Assembly (NCBI GenBank): GCA_025362815.1
Contig: JANYFG010000005.1
Span: forward strand, 1 to 62,963
DNA length: 62,963 nt
From: Rhodospirillales bacterium
GTDB lineage: Bacteria; Pseudomonadota; Alphaproteobacteria; Acetobacterales; Acetobacteraceae
Reading direction: 5' to 3'
Under the pieces are notes generated by a model. That model saw only the letters and a list, made by a program, of their open reading frames with translations. It was not told the DNA's origin and did no database searches. Below, in pieces: positions 61,001 to 62,963 of this stretch (the first letter of the stretch is position 1; each line of letters opens with the position of its first letter). The translations under genes and the position numbers were made by a program.

Positions 61001-62963
61001 GAACGAGAGCGCGCCTGCGTTATCGCCGGATGTGGGCGGGATCGTCGGCAACGCGAGGCTGGGATCCAGTCCTCGGCCGGGTTCCGGATCCTGGTTGGTG
61101 AACACGTAGATATAGAACTGCCCGCCGATGCCTTGCGGCAGGGTCGCGGTCAGGCTTTCCGTGTAGCTGGCACCCGCGGCAAGCCCGGTGTTGACATGGG
61201 CCACACTTCCAAGCGCGGTGGCGCGGCTGGCAATAAAGGTCGAGTCACGCGAAATATAGACGTCGTCTTCCCAGTATTGGGTGCCGGACCAGATGGCCGT
61301 GCTGCCGGCGTTGGTCACGGTGTAGGTGATCGTCGTCTTCTCGCCGCTATCGGCCGAGGCCGCCGCCGTCACGCTGCCCACCCGCAGATCCGGAATGCTG
61401 CCGGTCACCTTCGTGGTGGTGGAGGCCACATTGTTCGTGGTGTCGGTGTCGTTGCCCAGGAACGTCTGGACGAACACATAAAGCCCGCGCGCGGCCGGGT
61501 TCAGCAGAACCGTCTGCGTGTTGGTATAGCTTTGACCGGACGCGAGATCGCTGAGCCGGTCGTATGTGCCGAGCGTCCACTCATGCGCGCCGGCCGCCCC
61601 CAGGGTCGCCATGTCGGACAGGATGACCCTGTCGTGCCACGGCACGCCCGACGTCTCGGCGGCGAAGCCGGGGCCGTTGTTCTTTACCGTCCAGCTGAAG
61701 GTGAAATTCTGCGTCGCCGCCCCCACCGGATCGGCGGTGACGGATGTCACGGTCACCTCCGGCAACGGGGCCGCCGGCGGCGCGGGCGGTGCGATGATCT
61801 CGGTGCCACCGGTGGTGGAATTGCCGGCCTTGTAGTTGTCGTTCTGAATCTCGTGGGGGTCGTCGGGGTTGATGTTGGCCGCGAGCTCGGTCTGCAGCAG
61901 CGTGCCGTAAGGGTCGGCCCACGCGGTCAGATAATACGTGCCGGACTTGGCGACATTGGGGATGGTCACGGTCACGGTCCGGTCGTAACCGGCACCGGAC
62001 ACCAGGATGCCACCGGTGTACTGCACCTCCGTCAGCAGGATATCGCCCTTGCCCGGGTTCGGCCGCTGCCGATCGGTGGAAAGCCAGATCTGCTCGGCAT
62101 AGTTGGGCACGCTGGTGGGGCCCGGGCCCTTGTTGGTCACCGTGTAGTGCACGGTCGCCTGGCTGTTGGCGAAACTCAGCGCCGGCGCGGTCACGGCGCT
62201 GACCACCAGGTCGGGGAACGGCGCCGGATTGACGTAGAGCGGCACCACGCGGGTGCTGTTGGTCGCCGGGTATTCGTCCACGCCGTTGTTCGCGTCGGCC
62301 TGCACGATCAGATAGACCGTCCCGCTGTAGCGCAGCGGAACCGTGAAGGTGGCGGCATCGGACGAATACTGTCCCTGCGGATCCAACGCCTGCGCATTGC
62401 GCAACGACGAGATCAGCACGCCGTCTTGCGGATTGGCGTCCAGCGACAGATAGACGTTGTCCACCCAGCCGGTCGATCCCGTCGAGACCGAACCCACGTT
62501 GGTCACAACGAACGAAATACTGGCGCTGGCCCCGGCGTTGACGGTGCTGGGCGACGTGACGCTGGTCACCACCAGATCCGGGCGTGGCAGCACGCTGACG
62601 AGCACGGGGGTGGAGGCACCGCGGTTGTTGTTCTCGCCTGCACCTTCATAGACGGTGTTGTTGCGTCGGTCACGACCAGGATCTCGAAGCCGCCGGCCAC
62701 GTGCAGCGGCAGGGTGATCTGCTCGGTGCGCGTATAGCTCTGGCCCGCGATCAACGGCCCCACATGCGTGTAGCTGCCCACCACCGTGCCCGGATTCGGA
62801 TCGCCGATCTTGTGCAGCAGCACCGTGTCCACCCAGGCGCCGGGCGCCACGCCGCCGCCCTGGTTCGCCACGGTCCATGTCACGCTGATGGCGCTGCCCT
62901 CGGGCGCGGTGCCGGGCACCACGATGGTCTGCACCGCAAGATCCGGCGGCGGCGTCAACGCCA
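37094..62963 (-). CDS. Giant multidomain surface/secreted protein (about 8,600 residues visible, 5' end outside window, one apparent frameshift)
   Basis: A single reading frame runs leftward from about 62662 to the TGA at 37094-37096, about 8,520 codons. A further 100 codons in another frame reach the window edge, so the N-terminus and secretion signal are not seen. The protein is built almost entirely of repeats: CARDB-like, PPC/IPT-like, a beta-propeller, Ig/cadherin-like, an RHS/YD core, dockerin-like, ZU5-like, a second beta-propeller, an alpha/beta-hydrolase-like region, a zincin, eight 88-residue repeats, DUF4214, PKD-like and cohesin/dockerin-like modules (each listed below). It is almost cysteine-free and rich in Ala, Gly, Thr and Val, as in surface adhesins. 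No C-terminal RTX nonapeptides are seen. It probably acts at the cell surface in adhesion or matrix building (inference). No transport genes are in the window. Confidence 0.9.
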   Translation of the reverse strand, partial: GVDAAAGSCGADHRGARHRARGQRHQRDMDRGEPGRRRGARRLGGHGAAAQDRRSESGHGGGQLHACGAVDRGPELYAHRADHPAAARGRRLRDPGRDRRNNTVYEGAGENNNRGASTPVLVSVLPRPDLVVTSVTSPSTVNAGASASISFVVTNVGSVSTGSTGWVDNVYLSLDANPQDGVLISSLRNAQALDPQGQYSSDAATFTVPLRYSGTVYLIVQADANNGVDEYPATNSTRVVPLYVNPAPFPDLVVSAVTAPALSFANSQATVHYTVTNKGPGPTSVPNYAEQIWLSTDRQRPNPGKGDILLTEVQYTGGILVSGAGYDRTVTVTIPNVAKSGTYYLTAWADPYGTLLQTELAANINPDDPHEIQNDNYKAGNSTTGGTEIIAPPAPPAAPLPEVTVTSVTADPVGAATQNFTFSWTVKNNGPGFAAETSGVPWHDRVILSDMATLGAAGAHEWTLGTYDRLSDLASGQSYTNTQTVLLNPAARGLYVFVQTFLGNDTDTTNNVASTTTKVTGSIPDLRVGSVTAAASADSGEKTTITYTVTNAGSTAIWSGTQYWEDDVYISRDSTFIASRATALGSVAHVNTGLAAGASYTESLTATLPQGIGGQFYIYVFTNQDPEPGRGLDPSLALPTIPPTSGDNAGALSFFANHAYELVPGNPGQAALPVVYKEADLKVTDFVLPTGFAAGSTVTATFTVTNIGNRDTRQDRWTDRLFLSLDASLDNGDDQLTLRLADGSYIDAKYDRVGVLAAGASYTATVSFTVPFEASGAFFMLANVDSGYGTSGYSASSISPRLQGIGGNASGVVREFQGEGNNVTSRAVTVSPYTAPDLVVGGLVAPVHVTLGGTFSVTYTVTDQGGATQDLQSAWNDLVYLSVDANLDVQSDRYIGSIRHTGGLSAGGSYTNTLTYNVPNGLPGTSYYVFVVTDPAITNSTGEVFESRETNNATASTVPMIIDTPPPSDLQVDSVSVPGTAMDGDALHIGWTDSNHGSVAVAGSWTDSVYLSTDATWSIDDRLLGRVGVSGTLNQGDTKQLTLDATLPGVAPGNYYVLVRTNIYRTVYEGVFTANDTTASPNAINVGVPTLVIGAPLATTLLPGQERLYQVVVPEGQTLRLTLAAGNSTSVNSLFIRYGAAPTAANYDATYSGPLSSSLTALIPSTRPGVYYVLVQGYSGPAAGTGITLLAEELPLVITNVATDVGGDGKYVTTTVSGAQFSQSATVKLIRPGIAEYQPVSYKIVNSTTIIAVFDLTGAPHGEYDVVVTNPDGSQAIIPYRFLVERTVQPDVQVGIGGSRTILAGDSQTYSVALNNLGNLDAPYTFFQTGVPNLGNNDIVYGLPYLTFSDNIAGAPQGVAGSANANVPYSSLNSVVDSNGLFTSSGFLFNEAANGTAGVSVNVTTYPGLQALHDRAFASFRALAATFAPDLDKYLAKGDAGISDWWTAFKAEVSQGNPQIAATLDMIDFVGQYQQNKAVPAADIILFIPFRFSIFAAATTMTRDEFVAYQTSQALQLRANILASVGTANEAPASLLALVADSARFVNLQLAALESAGILLPQGGLSPISQQQDIQSLLSVLASGILFGPSGNAVRSTGNLLNFFDQLRLLYGNDSSKTAPLAGKDHRQNESYSYDIPIPKLPQASDYDLHLSTPTTFLAFNIYVPWVPFESRGAGLPADFQINGPSPTAADPLAALDFSSYFASPGAAATIASISGPQTYDTAGFLPASTALPYTVKFNNPSAASTYVNQITIVTQLDTNLDPYSFQLGDIKIGDITVHIPAGMATFTQDIDFSATRGFILRVSAGIDLNQSPASAKWIIQAIDPLTGEVLTDSTRGLLMPNNAQGNGAGFVSWTARIKDGVATGAKISASASVTFDTQPPQITVPLTQIADTVAPVSVLTSSQIGSSNNYMVKYSVSDDAGGSGFAHVTLYVATDGGNFMIWKSQLTTASASLVYNGVAGHTYEFLALATDNAGNQEKPADSALNVPGDGSSINLGGTPQATSTTAPNYGIPPAPVVIPSTNVLFAAAQALVHNALPIALPSVFTSVLAPFMAHAFAGGIGQSEAGIGPQAIVELPGGGFLVSGGANRGSLYRIANAGTIAATPLITLDQPIANMAIDNAGRLWATTAGGPLLQLDPVTGAILGSYGDGVTMAIAVDHISGTVYVSTNAGVSIFDPDAHSFTQFSRDQNLRVNSLAVDNQGNLWATTWPDRRQVVEFDNRQRAVTKLSFDSDIDSLAFGQAGSALAGLLFVSHNAGRVNSVGAASASSELTLVDVATLQTLALATGGSRGGVVMTTADGRVLLSQTTEVDVISPAYAPVVLGSNPPNGAVTPLPLPFISVRFDQDMLVGDGTAAGSVINAANYTLTGATNGVQTLQAAVYDVSSHTVLLSYGVLPPDTYTLAVGTGITSAAGLKLARGYSSVFQGLGDLTGKVRIDVTATRTNRTSGTVSYDLTLTNVSDTAVILPAVLVLDPSSGTTGLPQGTIGRTDDGRYLIDLSASLPANGILAVGQQVTGTTVTITNSGNARADFSLGVSAAAAPNHAPVFTSTPPTGAVAGQAFTYTAAATDREGNALLYHVLSGPAGLSIDPLSGVVTWAVTANAAAQTPIALQVFDSHGASTVQRFVVTVEGGNQAPYFVGLPPAQAGSEGTAVTFTVNVVDPAGKPLLVTADRLPPGASFDPTTRVFSWLPGYSSAGTYPGVVFTVTDGIVYVSQTVVFSVANVPQPVTLAPLGIHTLGEGSKIVLNPIYTSEPGAALTFLTDYLPFGSSLDPTTGQFVWTPGFAAAGDYKMTVYVTDGVTTASQPLEFIVTPVNTAPVFVQQDGRQTFEGQGISFQAFAFDPNNPNYVPPARALDGTLVEQGAFPRTVTVRAVSTLPAGATFDPDTLLFTWTPTYGDAGVTSVTFMATDTSSYTSAAPLSTLFTVPITVLPLNRPPVMPDVANISVATGSTGGTDVAVTDPQNRKLTLRLVNAAQGLPLPSFISFTDNGDGTGHISVAPHAGDRSDTTVLLLATSEADARGPALTNATSFVVSATSLNEPPMVQALPDLVVAPGQSATLPVLVSDGDQNPLTYSVSGYGGVSIAPGSVYGQPVLTVSAGGGDVGDHLVTVTATDDGNGGKTAPLSGSTTFMVRVRATNTAPVLSPVGNQQASEVHGFTLQLRATDAESDGISYSATGLPAGAVLGLRSGLLTWTPAFGQAGAYTIVLTASDGQLSQSETITLAVAQVTMAPVFVPIGDQTAREGTDLTLTVQAVDPRGGPVSLAAVTLPPGATFDAPSGVFDWTPGFDAQGDQAVTISAVNQYGQTTLSTFIVHVANVDRAPVLAASDHNFIVGQSATFALGATDPDAGTTLTYSAINLPAGATLDAGTGIVTWTPGPGQVGIYTPTFSVSDGTLVTPDTIVLRASLTPPPPVVRIELTPSFAGVPGQKVAIHPVAGGLSAIVSLRLFENGVELPLDANGQASITPTAPGKITLLAVAINADGTQGQASLVLKTRDPADSAAPVVTFAPETQGAFFSAAGAIDATISDSNLDSWTLERAYGVGQTVGSYTTIATGGDSITGRIAGIDPGALQAGFYTLRLSATDITGRISTVLTAVELAAAVPSGVYQRQVTDLQTTLDGIPFSFTRTYDSGATGAGLFGAGWRWSPRDVALQTNVPTTGLEALGDFAAFGDDTRLYLTRPDGVRTGFTFTPTLETVGPVSIYHPSFVADDLAGGWTLAPLADAQLTRAGSHYYDNATGLAYNLGSVGGAAYLLTGPDGTRYQIDPALGITRIITAQGALSVGDAGVTAPDGTTLYLVKNASGEIGRAVGPDGTTVQYAYDSGGRLVSARNVSNGAGERYGYDADGRLIAAVAQGGAGSSVSYAAGVVTKAPITADLGEAGQFTGTPQTGVLTGSEQIYTFSIRQSEITSSANGSVIVRVALRGAGQALSAPTIDGLAPLSMQNGPGGLVALFAIGQANLYRLHLSGAAGAFTLSVSFAGDVNLSGGVDGIDSALASASAAAADVNGDGVVGATDLQLIAANFGVTANRAPVINPTLPAFMTHVGLRTVLALNTIATDPNGDVVTYRIVGADHATVKLSADGQSVLFIPDAGFSGTADFSVVADDGYSQSPAALVAVSVSAAALTHIDFNNSRIQFPGVGGTAPVSVFADFTDQTGVLVPLDYVNARVDDPSVAVLTADGLLTGLKDGVTVLRASHDQAATATLVGIGTPLTGTLAVSQLYNINAYPDTVTLAVGDTRGVVTDLGGFNSTFVGAPDGVIYVSMNSAIATVDANGLITAVADGYDDVKVIYGYGEDTVHVRVVAPTLGNSVTIGKIGGIIQNADGIRVGIGAGVLAGDTTVSVTTIAQSDLTMALPGNADVPFTFVNAFHLDLGAPKGILEPVQIAVPVAPGSAKAGDTVYFFVQDMLPTGPGGALQPIWTVVDDGVVGSDGFARSASPPFPGLTTNGNVLVAQAKGLVNYQLDSYDFQNLVGGLFFTAVGLNIAAAGGVVGATAGVSLAAYSFFNYVIPGAANIYDSISSVHAWRTYQGMTYETVVPNDPTGTGLYQHLVVQLPPPPAQPVAQDPVIQLAEAKVVAGVVKLHIIESGFTDVAFLASRVAFASPAGAQREYVQEAQFSSHTKYPQADGSNIYEIYLDVPDDVLLGASKVLVGYGPNDESSTYSVGAYIKNLTGFGYVVENNKVDVIDTLQIGEQPSPPVAGEEHVIKQYLPQTQIDATPALRGQAGLSGRPLALLTTPDISRVIVATNHGLDLIDALTQRILPQYHIDVPGDDVVTALALDPTGRYLFAAGTGYVYVIDERYGSTSFMTIIDKFRIVPINNDKSGYISTLAANADGTLLYVGSPNTRLFYGSGQYPNAFNGGTAQSTISVFDIAQKDYAPTPVRNQYYTPILQRPVAQILAGFDLWKIEATAQASYLVYTDRAGPTNNGLHALTVTNPNIRSFQYTDQVISLRVNAQTPGVVQELDQVGGYTAFLPIYRRSPDAQRYDLDNYNATGIAISSNLQWGFVADYGLPKSYTSLDTNIAYYEEQLIHTGSKITIIQNPLNLPQFQPRKVLGATTPIPYSLLSDIEINASGTKLYALFGGVNNVVVYDLNVLETRATHPDTPLGPLQGVIKYDYSRTPVDADRTFGAAAVLPGIDIGFNGRALALDNATVLTLLGPKAAKAFNVDVPDPTAAVPLDTITFDWTIDTALLGRQGTAELFISAEAPGQGLFPEDPDRARGLVESGSGIAPSDDHNPNRIFTSTGKLLLRTGFTYTIYLDGSIVQTGTLNNKNETRVTLSDAFAHILTAGQTYFWGVRTDGTEASESFATSPVKQQGTKYGTVTLLTHGFQFDGSEIGPSADQAALKAPLTFVQIGQLIAQADGGGPVLEYNKQTGQWDGVRVSSDGKNLETTGLHGVQALILGKPVVLISDWKAESDISDTGFSEAAADAIFASLIDLNNQTIDDTHPNGALFSGNSQFHLIGHSRGTSVDSEIVQRFGTYLPDYKNISVTSLDPHDFNQPTLQIPLQALAQALDKVLSGAELGLELLTVANPVDALATQFAIKLLQAGQFLISKALLAADKLSLGINPIGYGNFSDPFVERWNNVAYADTYYQEGALQTQGTGVVTTIVAAGSGITQFTATPNGRSVANQNINYSLDQLSGFGSDDFGGLPGLGGPHSRVWQWYTGTINTQIQDFGTGQIYRTLADTGLHATTFGFALPTSAAKYDTTGWYAVDPMKVITPPTTFLGGSYDPTVGVVGPDKTGVYVDALGKEVQGGTLLDYGPTKALVAADGKKLIKEGIGVGFYYGPDGGGAAYAPANLGSSVKVTYDNTKAGAELVLPAVADANKQFPTVAVPTVFNGNFELGTSQSFFTYLFRAQGNQPTANGRFPFSYQLPGWSFQGGQGFVIKLPPGGTLATLLGATNNTIDITGLFEVQTNPAVLYGTYLQGKLFTALQYLTQTVLPQYQELLSAQRLARAGGNPDLANVNADGSFANPRVALFAKGASALIDSITNVIAAGVKAAVPGVSDLGDKISSVLGLTPSDPNSKVGFASLLTYLQDVVGKLFSKLFGDGNNALLLGGNNAVKDLVKAFMAALDQGTGHSAFDDFVDGHIDLSTITHNRLYIPKTGANYLDFELLLPLIITSSSKLVVTVTLDDNGVPGASTSHTFDIAEAFLEKRTYSMAINAAIFGGHMATIKFQQVGFDDNTDIQQVNGVFDGVVAAASAAVSSLYFLDNVRLSQTLDGRLDQVGVVSASSETGLTTTALTLADVNRVALEAQRHWIDSGLFANAAAILPTVHIDVGLLADGAVGDYAGGVIHIDQTAGGAGWFLDADNGEFVAGPNGTYTALPGTDAAQHFDLLTVLEHEYGHALGIADVPNGVIPGALMNISLAEGVRIFPSTRDIVSVSSLPVAVTPSAPVVTQEQAMAGIQAVVQTQAATVLAGAGSVVAAGPAALAGPLANGTFTITDPAAPGFAWTTAGSVSATTDRAVLAETRNQLSGLSQTFTLNAAQTTLSFTIFNGQLFQDPGHAGDAFEVALRNAGTGASVVAALGLSNTDDLLNVQADGTVYLAQGVTVTGLSANGKLDLSAGPHIVTVDVSAVARAVNLTLSFNLTTFGTHPAFVTLGDVGSTLTTGPVAVPDAARVNQGAAVLIDVLANDGGTGLSATSVGTPTVGTAVIQGGKVLYTAPANYVGVDSFTYIETDANGQTATAKVSVTVVAVPVPPVATADTAQVVEGSGVLIDVLANDTGAQLSLAGITPPAHGTVALQSGRILYSAAHGFVGVDSFAYTVINGAGLSAKGTVAVTVTPAAAPVAAADSVSLVQNGSVLIDVLANDSGASLVLSGVTQPQFGAVAIEAGKVRYTAQAGYVGADAFTYSETDINGRTTTASVSVMVTASVVAPAPVADAATVVQGRTVLIDVLANDIGTALSLVALGVPLHGGVAIQRGQVVYTAASDFIGTDSFTYGVVGTTGMMATATVVVTITAAVPPAAVADMAVVVQGSAVLIPVLSNDTGTGLVLTSVTLPQGGSAVIQNGAVLYTAARGFLGTDAFSYTAMDGSGQTITGLVSVTVSRLIIAPAPVADVASVVEGHAVTIDVLANDAGTDLVLAAAGVPAHGTASVVAGKVVYTAANGFVGSDIFAYTVSGTNGVTATGRITVAVTADAPPVVAADTARVQQGTSVTVPVLANDTGLGLVLASVSTPLHGTASIVAGAVVYTAALAYTGTDSFTYVVTDINGQTATGSIGITVTATPNPPVANPASALVAQGMPVSIDALAGDTGNALRLTALGLPAHGTATIVADMIRYTAASDYVGLDTFTYTVTDAIGLMATSSVTVAVTAVSISGAGNVAPSVSSPSLTVAENAPATAIGIALPADPVTPSGNLVVTVTTVPTTGTVTLADGSAVLAGQVITAAQLTQLLFTPTPGVFAQVSRLTYMAADAAANTATGTATLVIGRAIGSPVLSQPVDIVAPGSGATAIGIGLPSDPNAAPSALVIVVVALPTNGIVTLANGAPVAVGEVLTGLQLTGLLFTPAAGVTSGASAFTYRVSDPAGAVTVGVAALVVGIAGTTPAPVLGFLAPSGATVQLAITDVAAPNFVGSAAGGAFVGLQSPGLPGGSASGFAGPDGRFTLTPGVAAPVTGSSLAVLAVATSVGLAASAASNTVQVFDLPAPVGGIVVADISSLDVANLLHAGYSLQFSPDTEAVRLTDGVLSVGADTNEAFLQRLYVSLLGRGYDAAGMTFWDMQMSHGMSETTVAAYFLQSDEFRARNHPVDEAAFVTSLYAGFLGRAPQAAELTFWVGEQTLGNEAIVRYFADAPEAKIYNAFATSKVFARDPNATLVHDIYESVLGREAELGGEAFWLDQLKTYAPVEVVQQILDKPEAVARHAGQTDAQFVADLYQTAFGGTTSALELSTAQGLLQAGLGRAWLVLGVVTNARAAAHLVSDEFRQPPSIAPVAPVVVAEGQAVSVALSASSPDRTPVTYSLTSGPAGAAVDAVTGRFTWLAPATPMTSAATVVATGPSGLATRTRFAIVVTPTAPALVAAGPGSAIEGSDTYVTLSSGVSVVSAVVTGWSVSWGDGSAAQSYAGPSAQASHAYAMPGTYRVEAVAATVGNGSYAAAPVSVTVAANTLLPVFVMAEATGFHARFNGVLDPATLGVVPDATGAPASVMLSGPLGTVDGAVDGSVVLDPDGAGFRFVATAGSLPDGAYTATIRSSLRDLRGRMLDGNGDGIAGDDLVSAFQVHAAANTLSVAPVMRGPGQAVSVPQTNTGSDAGLPIMFTSDGTARTVVFTVTFDPTLLAITGASAAPGTPAETTVSVANATLGDGRTMATITVTAPTAIAAGKAALVGLMAQVPMAAAYGATQVLGLAVLSVNGVAQTLPASSGLEVVGYLGDADGNASYSSADTARILRVVGGADSGFAAWRGISPIVVADTDENGALTAADAAVVSAGTLPAIPGGVTIVSATASPFVSAPTDLSANAGGTVTVPVTLDRAVTMRNGQVVLRYDPAALDLVAVRADPASGLAVTSTASAGMVTVGVSRTAGASTGALALFDFVVHPNVQPGTRLAIDLAAVTLDGRALASAPGADGTDGAILVRPAVPSVVVALVAPPSDDAPAVTTNALRLAQAQLLGGVGD
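37100..38260 (-). other. Giant protein: C-terminal cohesin-like / dockerin-like / cohesin-like modules
   Basis: Two cohesin-like beta domains (for example VVFTVTFDPTLLAITGASAA and QVVLRYDPAALDLVAVRADP) flank a dockerin-like pair of calcium loops. The loops are DADGNASYSSAD (37790-37825) and DTDENGALTAAD (37673-37708). The protein ends with LRLAQAQLLGGVGD. No RTX motif or recognisable sorting signal is seen. Confidence 0.75.
38630..39150 (-). other. Giant protein: Ig-like plus PKD-like domains
   Basis: An Ig-like domain (TPVTYSLTSGPAGAAVDAVT, GRFTWLAPA) is followed by a PKD-like domain with SWGDGSAAQSYAG and ASHAYAMPGTYRVEAVA, the W-x-D-G-x...H-x-Y-x-x-P-G-x-Y pattern. Confidence 0.75.
39155..39965 (-). 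other. Giant protein: DUF4214 repeats
   Basis: The segment has FLQRLYVSLLGRGYDAAGMT, FVTSLYAGFLGRAPQAAELT, LVHDIYESVLGREAELGGEA and FVADLYQTAFGGTTSALELS. This is the DUF4214 signature (LY-x-x-x-LGR-x-x-D-x-x-G-x-x-x-W), seen in alphaproteobacterial secreted surface proteins. About four repeats are present. Confidence 0.85.
40300..40984 (-). repeat. Giant protein: two further Ig/cadherin-like repeats
   Basis: Two copies of about 105 residues contain IGI-x-LP-x-DP, G-x-V-T-L-A-x-G-x-x-V, L-x-x-LLFTP and TYxxxDxAG in the same order. They belong to a second, longer Ig-like repeat class. Confidence 0.75.
40985..43105 (-). repeat. Giant protein: eight tandem cadherin/Big_9-like repeats of about 88 residues
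   Basis: Eight consecutive copies of about 264 bp each contain VLIDVLANDxGxxL near the start (variants VLIPVLSND, VTVPVLAND, VSIDALAGD), a HGTA/V-x-I segment, and YTAA-x-x-F/Y-x-G-x-D-S/T-F-x-Y before TATxxVxVTVTA. Copies differ clearly at sequence level, so the array is not a very recent expansion. Confidence 0.9.
43785..44220 (-). other. Giant protein: matrixin/snapalysin-like zincin domain
   Basis: HEYGHALGIADVP (first 9 residues at 43892-43918) is an HExxHxxGxxD zinc motif, preceded by VNRVALEAQRHWIDSGLF and followed 15 residues later by a candidate Met-turn (PGALMN). The third zinc ligand would be Asp, as in snapalysin-type metalloproteases, rather than the usual His. A peptidase activity is plausible. 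Confidence 0.75.
46240..47010 (-). other. Giant protein: alpha/beta-hydrolase (lipase-like) region
   Basis: VTLLTHGFQFDGSEIGPSAD has the oxyanion-side HG motif of alpha/beta hydrolases. FHLIGHSRGTSVDSEIV contains the nucleophile elbow G-H-S-R-G at 46553-46567, with Ser as nucleophile. A possible catalytic Asp lies in SVTSLDPHDFN. The catalytic His is not identified with confidence. Lipase or esterase activity is plausible but unproven. Confidence 0.65.
47480..48840 (-). other. Giant protein: YVTN/Lgl-type beta-propeller
   Basis: Repeats of about 45 residues contain RPLALLTTPDISRVIVATNH, VTALALDPTGRYLFAAGTGY, ISTLAANADGTLLYVGSPNT and IEINASGTKLYALFGGVNNV, with V/I-D-T/L strand ends. The pattern fits a seven-bladed YVTN-type propeller. 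Confidence 0.7.
49408..49563 (-). other. Giant protein: internal hydrophobic stretch
   Basis: About 50 residues here (FQNLVGGLFFTAVGLNIAAA, then GGVVGATAGVSLAAYSFFNY) are strongly hydrophobic, enough for one or two membrane-spanning or membrane-inserting helices. They lie in the middle of an otherwise beta-rich extracellular-type protein. Confidence 0.6.
49600..50040 (-). other. Giant protein: ZU5-like module
   Basis: IGKIGGIIQNADGIRVGIGA, then GVLAGDTTVSVT, and later PVQIAVPVAPG, resemble a ZU5-type beta-sandwich (G-G-x6-D-G-x2-V-x-I-x3-A-L motif). No autoproteolytic HF-S/T motif is seen. Confidence 0.5.
50915..51019 (-). other. Giant protein: internal dockerin-like module
   Basis: Two 12-residue calcium-loop motifs are separated by about 11 residues. 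They are DVNLSGGVDGID (50984-51019) and DVNGDGVVGATD (50915-50950). The arrangement and the following LQLIAANFG helix match type I dockerins. Confidence 0.75.
51385..52160 (-). other. Giant protein: RHS/YD-type core
   Basis: The segment begins GVYQRQVTDLQTTLDGIPFS, then FTRTYDSGATGAGLFGAGWR, the classic entrance of an RHS/DUF6531-like shell. It continues through RLYLTRPDGVRTGF, YYDNATGLAYNLG and DGTTVQYAYDSGGRLVSARN, and ends in RYGYDADGRLIAAV. These YD repeats are the hallmark of RHS proteins. Only about 250 residues are present, far shorter than a full RHS cage, and no typical core-associated PxxxxDPxGL cleavage motif was seen. Confidence 0.75.
52720..55350 (-). other. Giant protein: nine putative Ig/cadherin-like (He_PIG) repeats
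   Basis: Repeats of about 90-110 residues open with N-x-A-P-V-F or a variant (NHAPVFTSTPP, NQAPYFVGLPP, NTAPVFVQQDG, NEPPMVQALPD, NTAPVLSPVGN, DRAPVLAASDH). Each contains a G-A-x-x-D-x-x-T/S-G-x-x-x-W-T/x-P segment (GLSIDPLSGVVTWAV, GATLDAGTGIVTWTPG). This is the putative-Ig (He_PIG) signature. Confidence 0.8.
56020..56809 (-). other. Giant protein: NHL/SMP-30-like beta-propeller
   Basis: Blade-like repeats contain LPGGGFLVSGGANRGSLYRI, IANMAIDNAGRLWATTAGG, VDHISGTVYVSTNAGVSIFD and VNSLAVDNQGNLWATTWPD. This spacing of about 40 residues and the D-x-x-G-x-L/V-W-x-T motif are typical of Vgb/NHL-type propellers. Confidence 0.7.
56810..59089 (-). other. Giant protein: region without recognised repeats
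   Basis: A predicted helical stretch (for example around 58300-58700, with ASLLALVADSARFVNLQLAA) is followed by beta-rich sequence with YSVSDDAGGSGFAHVTLYVA near 57180. No family is recognised for the helical part. Confidence 0.5.
59090..59699 (-). other. Giant protein: PPC-like and IPT/TIG-like domains
   Basis: GQERLYQVVVPEGQTLRLTL and YYVLVQGYSG resemble a bacterial pre-peptidase C-terminal (PPC) domain. The next 100 residues (LVITNVATDVGGDGKYVTTT, HGEYDVVVTNPDGSQAIIPY) resemble an IPT/TIG Ig-like fold. Confidence 0.6.
59700..62963 (-). other. Giant protein: eight CARDB-like modules
   Basis: About eight repeats of 120-160 residues open with (P)DLxV-x-S-V motifs (RPDLVVTSVTSPSTV, FPDLVVSAVTAPAL, IPDLRVGSVTA, EADLKVTDFV, APDLVVGGLVA). 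Each has VTNxG in the middle (VTNVGSV, VTNKGPG, VTNAGST) and DxVYLSxD later. This is the CARDB (bacterial adhesion-related Ig-like) pattern. The first module is cut by the window end and by the frameshift. Confidence 0.8.
62566..62963 (-). CDS. Giant protein, upstream reading-frame fragment (5' partial)
   Basis: In the other frame, the sequence from the window edge to about 62662 encodes a CARDB-like module (PPPDLAVQTIVVPGTAPEG, VTWTVANQGGGV, WVDTVLL) that ends at GGFEILVVTDA. The main frame resumes at once with NNTVYEGAGENNN, as expected for a single module. After 62662 this frame degenerates (TTPSMKVQ...). One missing base between GC and AACAAC explains the shift. In-frame ATG codons inside 62662-62878 of the main frame are not credible starts. 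Confidence 0.82.
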   Translation of the reverse strand, partial: ALTPPPDLAVQTIVVPGTAPEGSAISVTWTVANQGGGVAPGAWVDTVLLHKIGDPNPGTVVGSYTHVGPLIAGQSYTRTEQITLPLHVAGGFEILVVTDATTPSMKVQARTTTAVPPPPCSSACCHARIWW

